From Chryseobacterium sp. ZHDP1 (GTDB lineage: Bacteria > Bacteroidota > Bacteroidia > Flavobacteriales > Weeksellaceae), in contig NZ_CP075682.1 in the NCBI RefSeq assembly GCF_018603435.1, positions 1,178,001-1,242,000 on the forward strand: a stretch of DNA of 64,000 nt, read 5' to 3'. The notes below the pieces were generated by a model, which was not told where the DNA came from, did not search any database, and worked only from the letters and a program-made list of their open reading frames with translations. Below, piece after piece: positions 24,246-33,257 of this stretch; the first letter of the stretch is position 1; every line of letters begins with the position of its first letter. The translations under genes and the position numbers were made by a program.

Positions 24246-27059
24246 TTAGAAAGTTAAATTAACCCCCATTGTATAGATCGAAGATAAGGGATAAATGTTT
24301 TGATCTACCCCCAGTTGAACACGGTCTGATGTATTCAATATTTCTGGTGAAAAACCGTTGTATTTAAAAGATGTCCATGGATTTTGAGCAGAAACATACA
24401 GTCTTAATTTCTGAATCTTTGTATTCGTAAATAAATTAGATGGTAATGTATATCCTAACTGAATATTTCTGATTCTGAAGAAACTTCCATTCTCAACATA
24501 GAAACTGTTGGGCTTGATGATATTCTGATCATTGGTAACCATAGGATATATATTAGAAGTACCTTCGCCTCTCCATCTGTTGTTGTAGAAATCTAAATCC
24601 CAGCTTTCGTTACCATAACGCTGCTCTCTGTTGTAGTTGTAAATTTTGTTTCCGGAAACTCCCTGGAAGTCCACAGAAAAATCTACATTATATCCGGATA
24701 AATTAACTCCGAATCCGTAAGTAAAGTCCGGAATCGGGCTTCCTAGGTATGTTTTATCTGAATTGTCAATAACTCCGTCCCCGTTAATATCTGCAAACTG
24801 AAATCCTCCGACAGCAGCTCCCACCTGCTTAGGTGCAGCATTTACCTGTGCCTGATTCTGGAAAATTCCCGCTACCTGGAACCCGTAGTAAGAACCTACA
24901 GGAACTCCTTTTTCAAGTCTTGTGATGGTGCTTCCGAATAGATAAGGTCCTGTTTCGTTATAGGAGTTGTTGTAAACCGAAGTGATTTCATTTTTAAGAG
25001 TGGTTAAATTTCCATACACTCCGAATTTGATTTTATCGGTAAGGTTTGCTTCATAATTAACAGAGAATTCAAATCCTTTATTATTGAAAGAGAATGCATT
25101 GGTAACCAATTTATTCTGCGCTCCGGAAATAGAAGGCTGCTGAATTCCGTATACAACATCTTTAGAATCTTTGTTATAATAAGTAGCTTCAACTTTCAGC
25201 CTGTTTTTCAGGAACGCCATCTCCAATCCGAAATCTGTTCCTTCAATAGTTTCCCAGCCAATTGATGTATCAATAATATCTGTTGTGGTTTCACCCGGAT
25301 AAGCAACCCCTCCAAAGTAAGCATTCAGACCGGTTTGTGTGGTTAAAACGTAGTTAAGACCTCTTACCGGATTTCCTAAACTTCCCCAGCTTCCTCTTAC
25401 TTTTAACAAATTAAAAATATTCTGGTTGCTCATGAAGTTTTCTTTGGAAATAACCCATCCTGCACTTACAGCAGGGAACCAGTGTGTTCTGTCTCCGGAG
25501 CTGTATCCTGTAGTTCCATCATTTCTAATGGATGCATTAATAAGATATTTTCCTTTATAATCATAATTTACTCTTCCAAAATAAGACTGTACCCTATCTC
25601 TGAAGCCTACTTCCCAAGAAGCTCCGTCCGCATAATTATTTCCTCCTCCGCTCGTGGTTGGGATACTTCCAGAAAAATATAAAGACTGTTCTGTACCGTT
25701 ATACACGATATCTCTTCCAAAAGTATTAAGATTAAGTCCGTAATCCTCGTTTCTGGTCATACCTGCAAGAATTTCAAGGTTATGACTTCCTAATTGCTTT
25801 CTCCATGTTAAAGTATTATCTAAAACATAAGATCTTAACATCTGGTTTGTTCTTAATAAGCTTGAACGTGAAGTACTTGCAGGAATGTAATTAATAACAG
25901 GATTATAAGAATAAGATTTAACATCAGAATTATCCTGAGTATAACTTATTCTATATGTAAAATCGTCCCAGAATTTATATTCTCCCCAAAGGTTTATCAA
26001 ATATCTGTTACCATTATCCTTTCCTCTGAAAAGATCTAAAGTAGCTCTTGGGTTAGCTAATGAAACAAGAGTCTGATAACCGTAAGTTCCATCTGCATTC
26101 ATTGGGCTGTATACTGGTGGAGAAAGATATGCTGTTAATGTAGGATTGTTTGCATTATCTCTTCGTGTAGTACTCCATGTTGAATTTGTACCAACCGTTA
26201 AATGATCTGTTAATTTATACGTTAAATTAATCTTTGATGTAAATCTGCGGAACTCATCTCCACTGTTGATTCCTTTACCGGCAGCTAAATTCCCCTGATC
26301 TGTTAAATAACCTAAACTTAAAAAGTAAGTTAATTTGTCTGATTTTCCGGATGCAGAGATATCATTTGAATTAATCATGGCATCTCTAAAAATCTCATCA
26401 AACCAGTTGGTACTTGTCGGAAACATGGAAGAATTAATAAATCCGGTTGTTGATCCCTGGTTTTTTAATTTTTCATTGTAAAGTTCCACATACTGATCTT
26501 TATTAACCATTTTAGGTATGTTGGAAACTCTTTTTAACCCGATATAAGAATTGAAATTAAAGACATTTTTACCTTTACCGGATTTTGTTTTAATAATTAC
26601 AGCACCTTTAGAAGCTTTCGCTCCATAAATAGCCAACGAAGAAGGATCTTTTAAAACACTCATCGACTCAATGTCCAGCGGATTCAGAAAAGAAATATCT
26701 TCTGTTATACTTCCGTCAACAATAAATACCGTTGTTCCGTTTAAAGTTCCAATTCCTCGGATATCCACTCTTGGAGAAGATCCCGGAGCCGCACCGTTTG
26801 TAATCTGAACCCCCGCTACTTTCCCCTGAACAGAGCTAAGCGCGTTTGGATTGGGCTGATTTTCCAATTGCTTTGAAGATATTGTAGCAATACTCCCCGT
26901 TACATTCTCCTTTTTCTGAGATCCATATCCAATCATCACAACTTCCTCAATCTTCTGCTCCTTCGGAACAGTGTCTTTTGGGGTAGTTTGCGCATTGACA
27001 TTCATACCGAAGTATAAAACCGCAATGAGACATGAATACTTTAAATCACGTTGTTTCAT
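24246..27059 (-). CDS. SusC/RagA-family TonB-dependent outer-membrane transporter
   Basis: I start at the ATG at 27059 (937 residues), since MKQRDLKYSCLIAVLYFG begins a signal peptide ending NVNA before Gln; an in-frame upstream ATG at 27086 adds nine non-signal residues. A TonB-box-like stretch IEEVVMIGYGSQKK precedes the plug (SSVQGKVAGVQI, DIRGIGTLNG, GAKASKGAVIIKTKSG) and a barrel of about 700 residues ending GVNLTF. It imports glycan fragments with energy from TonB. The carboxypeptidase-D-like N-terminal extension of many SusC proteins is absent. It is the first gene of the PUL. Confidence 0.96.
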   Translation of the reverse strand: MKQRDLKYSCLIAVLYFGMNVNAQTTPKDTVPKEQKIEEVVMIGYGSQKKENVTGSIATISSKQLENQPNPNALSSVQGKVAGVQITNGAAPGSSPRVDIRGIGTLNGTTVFIVDGSITEDISFLNPLDIESMSVLKDPSSLAIYGAKASKGAVIIKTKSGKGKNVFNFNSYIGLKRVSNIPKMVNKDQYVELYNEKLKNQGSTTGFINSSMFPTSTNWFDEIFRDAMINSNDISASGKSDKLTYFLSLGYLTDQGNLAAGKGINSGDEFRRFTSKINLTYKLTDHLTVGTNSTWSTTRRDNANNPTLTAYLSPPVYSPMNADGTYGYQTLVSLANPRATLDLFRGKDNGNRYLINLWGEYKFWDDFTYRISYTQDNSDVKSYSYNPVINYIPASTSRSSLLRTNQMLRSYVLDNTLTWRKQLGSHNLEILAGMTRNEDYGLNLNTFGRDIVYNGTEQSLYFSGSIPTTSGGGNNYADGASWEVGFRDRVQSYFGRVNYDYKGKYLINASIRNDGTTGYSSGDRTHWFPAVSAGWVISKENFMSNQNIFNLLKVRGSWGSLGNPVRGLNYVLTTQTGLNAYFGGVAYPGETTTDIIDTSIGWETIEGTDFGLEMAFLKNRLKVEATYYNKDSKDVVYGIQQPSISGAQNKLVTNAFSFNNKGFEFSVNYEANLTDKIKFGVYGNLTTLKNEITSVYNNSYNETGPYLFGSTITRLEKGVPVGSYYGFQVAGIFQNQAQVNAAPKQVGAAVGGFQFADINGDGVIDNSDKTYLGSPIPDFTYGFGVNLSGYNVDFSVDFQGVSGNKIYNYNREQRYGNESWDLDFYNNRWRGEGTSNIYPMVTNDQNIIKPNSFYVENGSFFRIRNIQLGYTLPSNLFTNTKIQKLRLYVSAQNPWTSFKYNGFSPEILNTSDRVQLGVDQNIYPLSSIYTMGVNLTF

Positions 27060-27414
27060 ATAGTTTAATTTTATTCGTACAATCAAAACTTGATGTTTTT
27101 TACCGAAAAATATATATTCTCAATAAAAGACATTAGTCAAAATTATAAAAATATATCAAACAATGTTAATTATACTTAATTTTTTTACCTATCTGTTAAT
27201 ATTTTAGATTTACGGAAAAACATTTAATTATCATTTACATTAAGTAAATCATTCAATATATTCGTTATTATTACATATTATTTAATAGCAAACTTATACT
27301 TTTCAATTAAAAAAATTAATAATTTATTCATAACATAGCTCTTAAAAATTTTAACTATGCCAAAAGAAACGACCAAATAAAGTTAAACTCCGATAGTAAA
27401 TAGGAATAATAAAA
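27060..27414. other. AT-rich divergent intergenic region upstream of susC
   Basis: About 355 bases, very AT-rich, between susC and the promoter of the DUF4197 gene. It must hold the PUL promoter and any regulator site, but I find no clear palindrome and no confident -7 element on the minus strand. No PUL regulator gene (SusR, hybrid two-component or anti-sigma pair) is adjacent. Confidence 0.5.
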
Positions 27415-27415
27415 T

Positions 27416-27446
27416 TTGTTAAACTAATTCTACTGTTATAAATTTG
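27416..27446 (+). promoter_or_regulatory. full Bacteroidota promoter for the DUF4197 gene
   Basis: TTG at 27416-27418 and TAAATTTG at 27439-27446 are separated by 20 bases, matching both Bacteroidota promoter elements. The ATG lies 39 bases downstream. Confidence 0.7.
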
Positions 27447-27485
27447 GTTCGGTATTTGACAATTTTTAAAATTTAATCACTATCA

Positions 27486-28163
27486 ATGAAAAAATATATT
27501 ATCGCGGCGGCTCTTATGATAGGAACCGGAGCTGTTATCAATACAACAATGCAGTCTTGTACGACTCTGGCAACATCTGATCTCGGATTATCGATTATTA
27601 AAAGACTTCTTCTGAACGGAATTGATAAAGGAGTGAATGTATACAGCAACAGAGATGCTTTCTTACAAAATAATATGGTAGATAAAGCCCTTCCAAAACA
27701 GCTTAGAGACATCAATTCAATGTTAGAAAAAATTGCTCCTTCTCTGGTTGCAAAAGAAAGAGCCTATATTGCGGATGCAGCAGTATATACGGTAAATATT
27801 TCAAAACCTATTCTCGTAAATGCCGTTAACAGCCTGAATGCAAATGACGTAACGAGAATTATTCAGGGAGAGAAAGGAACAGCAACTTTAATTCTAAAAG
27901 AAAAAACTTCCCAACAGCTTATTGCCGCCATTACTCCGAAAGTCGAAGAACAGCTTAACCAATACGGAATTGTTAAGAGCATTAATACTGCACTATCGGG
28001 AAGCAATCTACTCGGAAGTCTTCTGGGTGGAAATAAAACTTCTGTAAATTCGGGAGGATTAAGCCAATTGGCTTCCGAACAGCTTGTGAACGGGATTTTC
28101 AACATCATTGAAGATTATGAGATCCAAAATTCCAAGTCGCTTCTGGGACCGCTTGGGAAATAG
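27486..28163 (+). CDS. DUF4197-family exported protein
   Basis: The 225-residue protein starts with a signal sequence MKKYIIAAALMIGTGAVI; a Cys25 in MQSCTTLA suggests a lipoprotein, although the lipobox is weak. The rest matches DUF4197: KRLLLNGIDKGVNVYS, a helical middle with ALPKQLRDINSMLEKI, then ILKEKTSQQLIAAITPKVEEQL and a C-terminal LVNGIFNIIEDYE. The family is widespread in Proteobacteria and Bacteroidota without known function. It has a good promoter of its own and probably leads into the DUF493 gene. Confidence 0.85.
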   Translation: MKKYIIAAALMIGTGAVINTTMQSCTTLATSDLGLSIIKRLLLNGIDKGVNVYSNRDAFLQNNMVDKALPKQLRDINSMLEKIAPSLVAKERAYIADAAVYTVNISKPILVNAVNSLNANDVTRIIQGEKGTATLILKEKTSQQLIAAITPKVEEQLNQYGIVKSINTALSGSNLLGSLLGGNKTSVNSGGLSQLASEQLVNGIFNIIEDYEIQNSKSLLGPLGK

Positions 28164-28202
28164 AAAAATTTTGACTATATTTATATAGATTTTAAAAAGC
28201 AG

Positions 28203-28508
28203 ATGGATATATTACAAGGAAATCAACACGCAAACCCTGAAGATTTTTATAACTCTTTGAGGGAAAAACTGGAAGGTCATCACGATTTTCCGGAAGATTA
28301 TTTATTTAAATTTATTATTCCTACCGATCAGGCAAAACTTACAGAGATTTATAAGGTTTTCGACGGGATCAAATTTACACTGGGAAACCGCGAAAGTAAA
28401 AACGGAAAATACACAGCCTGCAATATTAATGCATTCGTTCTGGATGCGGATCAGGTGGTAACCATTTATCAGGAAGTCGCAAAAATAGAAGGCGTCATTC
28501 TTTTATAA
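28203..28508 (+). CDS. DUF493-family protein (YbeD-like)
   Basis: This 101-residue cytoplasmic protein has the DUF493 pattern: an N-terminal NPEDFYNSLREKLEGHHDFP, then YLFKFIIP, a central SKNGKYTACNINAFVLDAD, and a C-terminal helix-strand IYQEVAKIEGVILL. YbeD has an ACT-like ferredoxin fold and no settled role. The gene follows DUF4197 by 39 bases and ends at a terminator. Confidence 0.85.
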   Translation: MDILQGNQHANPEDFYNSLREKLEGHHDFPEDYLFKFIIPTDQAKLTEIYKVFDGIKFTLGNRESKNGKYTACNINAFVLDADQVVTIYQEVAKIEGVILL

Positions 28509-28511
28509 AAC

Positions 28512-28540
28512 AAAAAGTCAGCTTCACGGCTGACTTTTTT
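28512..28540. terminator. bidirectional intrinsic terminator
   Basis: GTCAGC and GCTGAC form a stem around TTCACG, flanked by A5 and T6. It lies between the convergent DUF493 and ArsC-like genes. Confidence 0.88.
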
Positions 28541-28562
28541 AGTATATTTTTCAAAGAAGTTT

Positions 28563-28913
28563 TTATTTCTCGATAAAGTACTTCACATTTTCAATTGGTC
28601 TTCCCAGCATTGCTACAGAGCCTTTAATAATAATCGGTCTTTGGATCAGGGACGGATTTTCAGCCAGAACTTTGATCCATTCTTCTTCTGATAAATTTTT
28701 GTCTGCGAAATTTTCCAGATATAATTTATCGGTTTTTCTGATGATGTGAAAAACACTCTGATTCAGCTTTTTTAAAACAGTTTTAATTTCCAGCTCACTC
28801 AACGGATCTTCAACGATGTTGATGATCTCAAACGGAACTCCGTTTTCGTCGAGGTATTCTAAAACCGCATTCGATTTTGAACAATTTCCATTATGTAAAA
28901 CCTTCACCAACAT
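28563..28913 (-). CDS. ArsC-family arsenate reductase-like protein
   Basis: The 116-residue thioredoxin-fold protein has the single catalytic cysteine in HNGNCSKSNAVLEYL (Cys11) and the conserved Arg in PSLIQRPIII, the pattern of glutaredoxin-linked ArsC/YffB proteins. True ArsC reduces arsenate to arsenite. No arsenite pump or ArsR regulator lies nearby, so a general thiol-redox role like that of YffB is as likely. The gene is alone. Confidence 0.87.
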   Translation of the reverse strand: MLVKVLHNGNCSKSNAVLEYLDENGVPFEIINIVEDPLSELEIKTVLKKLNQSVFHIIRKTDKLYLENFADKNLSEEEWIKVLAENPSLIQRPIIIKGSVAMLGRPIENVKYFIEK

Positions 28914-29000
28914 GATTATTTATATTTAAAAATTAACTGTTTCTTTAGCAAATTTAGAAAGAATAAAACGATTACTGCTTTAATGTATGATAAAACTTTG

Positions 29001-29615
29001 TTAAAACAAACCGTTTAGTTCCGCTTCGATTTTTTCTAAAATAAATCCAAAATCTTCAGGCTTTTCTACAAAATCAAGATCATCCACTTCAATAATCAAA
29101 AGTTTGCCTTCCGTATAATTGGAGATCCATTTTTCGTATTTCTGATTCAGTTTTGAAAGATATTCGATGCTGATGGATGCTTCATATTCTCTTCCTCTTT
29201 TGTAAATTTTCTTTACCAGATTCGGAACGTCAGATTTAAGGTAAATTAATAAATCCGGCGCAGAAACGAAAGATTTCATCAGATTGAAAACAGATTCGTA
29301 GTTTTTAAAATCACGGTCCGAAAGAAGATTCATATCGTTCAGGTTTTCTGCAAAAATGTGTGCATCTTCATAAATCGTACGATCCTGAATAATATTTTTG
29401 CCGCTTTCCCTGATCTCTTTTACCTGTCTGAATCTGCTTCCCAAAAAATAGATCTGAAGCGCAAAACTCCACTTGCTCATATCCGCGTAAAAATCCTCCA
29501 GATAAGGATTGTGATCTACATCTTCAAACTGGGCATCCCAACCGTAATGCTTAGAAAGCATCGTCGTTAACGTCGTTTTTCCTGCTCCAATATTTCCTGT
29601 AACTGCAATGTGCAT
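29001..29615 (-). CDS. deoxynucleoside kinase
   Basis: The 204-residue P-loop kinase starts MHIAVTGNIGAGKTTLTTML with the Walker A motif GNIGAGKT at residues 7-14. FEDVDHNPYLEDFY supplies the substrate-binding acid, QDRTIYEDAHIFA is the DRS-like motif with a catalytic Arg, and KRGREYEASISIEYL is the lid region. The family phosphorylates deoxyribonucleosides in salvage. Substrate choice (dA, dG or dC) cannot be read here. Confidence 0.9.
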   Translation of the reverse strand: MHIAVTGNIGAGKTTLTTMLSKHYGWDAQFEDVDHNPYLEDFYADMSKWSFALQIYFLGSRFRQVKEIRESGKNIIQDRTIYEDAHIFAENLNDMNLLSDRDFKNYESVFNLMKSFVSAPDLLIYLKSDVPNLVKKIYKRGREYEASISIEYLSKLNQKYEKWISNYTEGKLLIIEVDDLDFVEKPEDFGFILEKIEAELNGLF

Positions 29616-29649
29616 ATTTTCCTTAGTATATTTTTAAATTCAATAAGAT

Positions 29650-30627
29650 CTAAATTCCGGCAGCCTGAATCTGGGAAGTATCTTCAAGAAGCTTCTGAAG
29701 AGAACTTTCCGCAGGATTTTTGCTTTCAATTTCCTGAGTTTTCTTTTCCAGTTTTCCTTCAGGACTATCGGGTTCCGCTGCTTTCTCAGCAGATTTTTCT
29801 ACCTCCTGTTCCGCAACTTTCTGCTTAGGATCAGGCTCTGTTTGTGGTTTGGATTCCTTGTTTTTTTCAAGACTGTAAAGATAAAGTTTGTTGGCTTTTA
29901 TTTCAAAATAAGACAGCGTATTTTTATCCACAATCTGTGCATCCGAATCTTCAAAAATCTTCACCATTTCCTTCTCCGGAACATATTTCAGGATGGAATT
30001 ATTGGTAATCACCAGTATAAATTCATTCTCTCGTCTGAAACGTTTTCCGTTTTCCAGAGGTGCTTCAAAGAGTTTTTCAAATTTTAATGAATAGACACGG
30101 ATGTATTTTCTGGTTAAAACATACACTTTATTTTCATATACCAGAAGATCCGTCAAATCGTCAATACTTGCATCAAAAGGATAAGAATTAATGGTGGTTT
30201 CATTTCTGAAATTATACTGGATCAGACGTTTTGTACTGTCGTCCAGAAGCCAGAGCTGCTGCAGATCTTCCGCATAAGCCATTTTAATAAACCCGAATTT
30301 CTGCTTAAAATCAACCTTTTGGATTTCGTTTAAGTTCTGATCTACAAATTTCATTTCCTGAGCGTTTTCAGAAAACAAAGGCACGCTTAACGGATTTTGT
30401 ACCGTCTGTACTTTATAAGGAACCGTAAGCATCATTTTTCCGATCTGCTTCCCGAGCGAATCGTATTTGGTAAAACTGAAATCTTTGTTTTTATAGATGT
30501 ACAGATTCCCGTAATCGTCGGCAAGCATATCTTTTGCTTCCTTCAGTTTCAAAGTGTCTAAAGGAAGAGCTTTCTGCGCAGATAACGAGCAGAAAACGAA
30601 TGCAAATATGAAGGATAATACTTTCAA
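29650..30627 (-). CDS. secreted protein with beta-propeller-like body and charged tail
   Basis: The 325-residue protein has a signal peptide ending SLSA before Gln18. The body, to about residue 255, has repeated short strands (DYGNLYIYKNKDFSFTKYD, LWLLDDSTKRLIQYN, KVYVLTRKYIRVYSL) like NHL/propeller blades. The last 70 residues are Glu/Lys/Pro-rich and probably disordered (KQKVAEQEVEKSAEK). I do not recognise a named family. It ends 34 bases from the kinase gene on the same strand. Confidence 0.7.
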   Translation of the reverse strand: MKVLSFIFAFVFCSLSAQKALPLDTLKLKEAKDMLADDYGNLYIYKNKDFSFTKYDSLGKQIGKMMLTVPYKVQTVQNPLSVPLFSENAQEMKFVDQNLNEIQKVDFKQKFGFIKMAYAEDLQQLWLLDDSTKRLIQYNFRNETTINSYPFDASIDDLTDLLVYENKVYVLTRKYIRVYSLKFEKLFEAPLENGKRFRRENEFILVITNNSILKYVPEKEMVKIFEDSDAQIVDKNTLSYFEIKANKLYLYSLEKNKESKPQTEPDPKQKVAEQEVEKSAEKAAEPDSPEGKLEKKTQEIESKNPAESSLQKLLEDTSQIQAAGI

Positions 30628-30715
30628 ATTCTTTTACTAAGATAGCGTTCCGGAAAGGAACGCTACCAATTTACTATTTTTATTTATTTCAACAGAAATT
30701 GCCATTCTTTTTAAC

Positions 30716-31741
30716 TTATTTAATCGCAACTTCATAAATTTTCGACCAGTTTTTTCCTGTAATCAGCATATGATCTCCTTTAAAGGCGATTCCGTTGAGA
30801 ACGTGTTCGCTGTTATTCTGAGTATATTCTTCCGTGATCTTTGTAAAATCAAATTTACCTACAGTTTCACCGGTTTGAGGATTGATCTTTAAAATATAAG
30901 GCTGATGCCAGATATTGGCATAAATAAATCCGTTGTAGTATTCCAGCTCGTTGATTTGGTTGTAAATTTCCTTATTTCCACCCACGGAAACGGTTTTCAC
31001 CACTTTTGAAGGATTATTTACATCCAGAAAATACAGTTTATTTGAACCTGTATCTGCGATAAGATTTTTCCCGTCATAGGTCATTCCCCAACCTTCTCCG
31101 AATTCATTCGGCAAAGGAAATTCCGAGATTTTCTTCAACGTATTTTTATCGTAAACAAATCCGATTTTATTTTGATAGGTCAACTGATAAATTTTATCTC
31201 CCGCAATGGCAATTCCTTCGGAAAAAATATTAGCAGGCTGTTTTTCAGTCTGCGCGGGAGCCGTACTTCCCAAAGTATATTTTATTAGTTGTGAAGCTTT
31301 TTCCAGCCCGTCACTTTCGTAAATCGTATTTCCTTCTATAAGAAACCCTTCCACAAAATTATTCGGATCATGAGGATATTCTGCTACAATTTCGAAAGGA
31401 ATATTGGCTTCAGGATTTTTTGTAAAAACATTGATGGTGGCGTCCTGATTTAAAATTTCCCCTCCTTTCGTTTTAATATTGAAGGTCACCTCATTATCAC
31501 CGTAAGAAAAGAACTTCGGATCAATCGTTAAATCTGACGTTTCTTTATCTCCGAAACTTATAGAAATACTTTCTGCATTGTCTATAACTTCTTTCGGAAG
31601 ATTCAGTTTATCACCAAAATGATATCCCTTCTGCTCCATCGAATTGTTATAATCAGCTAAAGAATCAAGGATTTTTTTATCGTTTTTACAGGACATTAAC
31701 AGCAAAGCTGCTGCAAAACCTGCGATCAGACTTTTCTTCAC
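30716..31741 (-). CDS. glutaminyl-peptide cyclotransferase, lipoprotein (paralog 1)
   Basis: The 341-residue lipoprotein has lipobox LLLMSCKND (Cys18). An N-terminal beta domain (about 30-115) is followed by the plant/bacterial-type glutaminyl cyclase propeller (PF05096). Its motifs are AEYPHDPNNFVEGF, EGNTIYESDG, GEGWGMTYDGKNLIAD, LEYYNGFIYANIW and LNGIAFKGDHMLITGKNW. It converts N-terminal Gln to pyroglutamate and should act on exported proteins at the inner or outer membrane. It is a tandem duplicate of the next gene, 46 bases apart. Confidence 0.9.
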   Translation of the reverse strand: MKKSLIAGFAAALLLMSCKNDKKILDSLADYNNSMEQKGYHFGDKLNLPKEVIDNAESISISFGDKETSDLTIDPKFFSYGDNEVTFNIKTKGGEILNQDATINVFTKNPEANIPFEIVAEYPHDPNNFVEGFLIEGNTIYESDGLEKASQLIKYTLGSTAPAQTEKQPANIFSEGIAIAGDKIYQLTYQNKIGFVYDKNTLKKISEFPLPNEFGEGWGMTYDGKNLIADTGSNKLYFLDVNNPSKVVKTVSVGGNKEIYNQINELEYYNGFIYANIWHQPYILKINPQTGETVGKFDFTKITEEYTQNNSEHVLNGIAFKGDHMLITGKNWSKIYEVAIK

Positions 31742-31787
31742 TTTAAATTTTTTATTTTCATTACAAATAAAGAGAAAATATCAGAAT

Positions 31788-32810
31788 TTATTTGATGGCT
31801 ACTTCGTAAATTTTAGACCAGTTTTTACCGGTTATCAGCATATTATCTCCTTTAAAAGCAATTCCGTTCAAAACGTCGTCGCTTCCTTTGGTATTTTGCT
31901 TGGCAATTTCTGTAAAATCAAAAGTTCCTACCACTTCTCCGTTTGCCGGATTAATTTTCAGAATGATCGGTTTCTGCCAAACATTAGCGTAAATAAATCC
32001 CTTATGGAATTCCAGTTCATTCAACTGGTCGTAAGCCTGAGAACTTCCTGCAACGGCAATATATTTAACCATTTTTGAAGGATTGTTCGGATCAAGGAAA
32101 TATAGCAATTTACTACCATCTGAAGCGATCAGGTTTTTACCGTCGTAGGTTAATCCCCAACCTTCACCCAATACATTTGGATAAGCAAATTCTTTGATCA
32201 ATTTTAAAGAACTTTTATCGTAAATATATCCTTTTTTGCTCTGCCATGTTAACTGATAGACTTTATCGCCAACAATGGTGCTTCCTTCAGAAAAATCTTC
32301 CTGTCCCTGTTTTGTAGAAGCCAAAGGTGTTGTAGTGCCTAACGTATATTTTAAAATCTGTGAAGAACCGTTCTGTCCGTCGCTTTCATAAATTGTGTTG
32401 CCTTCGATCTGGAAACCCTGCACAAAATTTTTCGGATCGTGAGGATATTCGGCAATGATTTCGTAATTGATTTTCTGTTCAGGATTTTTGGCAAATACAT
32501 TAATGGTGGCGTCCTGCGTTAATGTTTCACCGCCTTTTGTTTTGATATTAAAAGTAACAGCATTATCGCCCAAAGTAAAAAATTTAGGATCTATGGTAAG
32601 ACCTGATGTTTCTTTGTCTCCGAAACTAATTGAAATGGTTTCTGCATCATCAAGCACATCTTTCGGCAAATCCAGTTTATCTCCGAAATGGTATCCTTTT
32701 TCCATCATCGAGTTGTTGTAATCTGCCAAAGAATCCAGTACTTTTTTGTCATCTTTACATGAAGCCAACAACAAAATCGCTGCAAAACCTGCTATTATAT
32801 TTTTTTTCAT
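31788..32810 (-). CDS. glutaminyl-peptide cyclotransferase, lipoprotein (paralog 2)
   Basis: This 340-residue protein is very close to the neighbouring paralog: lipobox LLLASCKDD, the same beta domain, and then the cyclase motifs AEYPHDPKNFVQGF, EGNTIYESDG, GEGWGLTYDGKNLIAS, LNELEFHKGFIYANVW and LNGIAFKGDNMLITGKNW. Its QG in the YPHD motif is nearer the family consensus (FTQG) than the VEG of its twin. It is first of the pair on the transcript. Both should make pyroglutamate at new N-termini of secreted proteins. Confidence 0.9.
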   Translation of the reverse strand: MKKNIIAGFAAILLLASCKDDKKVLDSLADYNNSMMEKGYHFGDKLDLPKDVLDDAETISISFGDKETSGLTIDPKFFTLGDNAVTFNIKTKGGETLTQDATINVFAKNPEQKINYEIIAEYPHDPKNFVQGFQIEGNTIYESDGQNGSSQILKYTLGTTTPLASTKQGQEDFSEGSTIVGDKVYQLTWQSKKGYIYDKSSLKLIKEFAYPNVLGEGWGLTYDGKNLIASDGSKLLYFLDPNNPSKMVKYIAVAGSSQAYDQLNELEFHKGFIYANVWQKPIILKINPANGEVVGTFDFTEIAKQNTKGSDDVLNGIAFKGDNMLITGKNWSKIYEVAIK

Positions 32811-32846
32811 TGATTTCTAAAATAATTTTCCCAAAATTAGCAAAAT

Positions 32847-33233
32847 TTATTCCTCTGAACTAATTTCATGTACATCTTGACCAAATTGTAATATATAGCC
32901 GTTGTTATCGTAGATCGCAAACTCCCTCATTTCCCAGTCGAACGTTTCTATTTCGTAGCAGATTTTTGCTTTATCTTTCAGCTCTTCCCATAATTCATCT
33001 GCATTATTTACAGTAAAATAGAATGAACCCGTAAAACCAATTCCGTTGAATTTCTCATGCTGATTCGGTTTTGTAAGCATAATCTGCACCTCATCTTTCT
33101 GCAAAGAAGCCCATTGCCAGTCGTCATTTCTTTCCTGTAGGGTAAAACCAAGAATCTGCGTATAAAAACCTATTGTTTCATCGAATTGTTCTGTCCATAA
33201 AACGGGACGAAGGGAATTGAATTTTGCCATCAC
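32847..33233 (-). CDS. VOC-family (glyoxalase/bleomycin-resistance-like) protein
   Basis: The 128-residue protein has two beta-alpha-beta-beta-beta modules: LRPVLWTEQFDETIGFYTQILGF followed by WQWASLQKDEVQIML, and FYFTVNNADELWEELKDKA followed by REFAIYDNNGYILQFGQ. The Glu/Gln metal-site positions are partly kept. The substrate is unknown. Two consecutive ATGs begin the frame, so the start could be 33230. It follows the SRPBCC gene by 24 bases. Confidence 0.85.
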   Translation of the reverse strand: MMAKFNSLRPVLWTEQFDETIGFYTQILGFTLQERNDDWQWASLQKDEVQIMLTKPNQHEKFNGIGFTGSFYFTVNNADELWEELKDKAKICYEIETFDWEMREFAIYDNNGYILQFGQDVHEISSEE

Positions 33234-33257
33234 TTATATTTTAAGTCTACTATTTAA

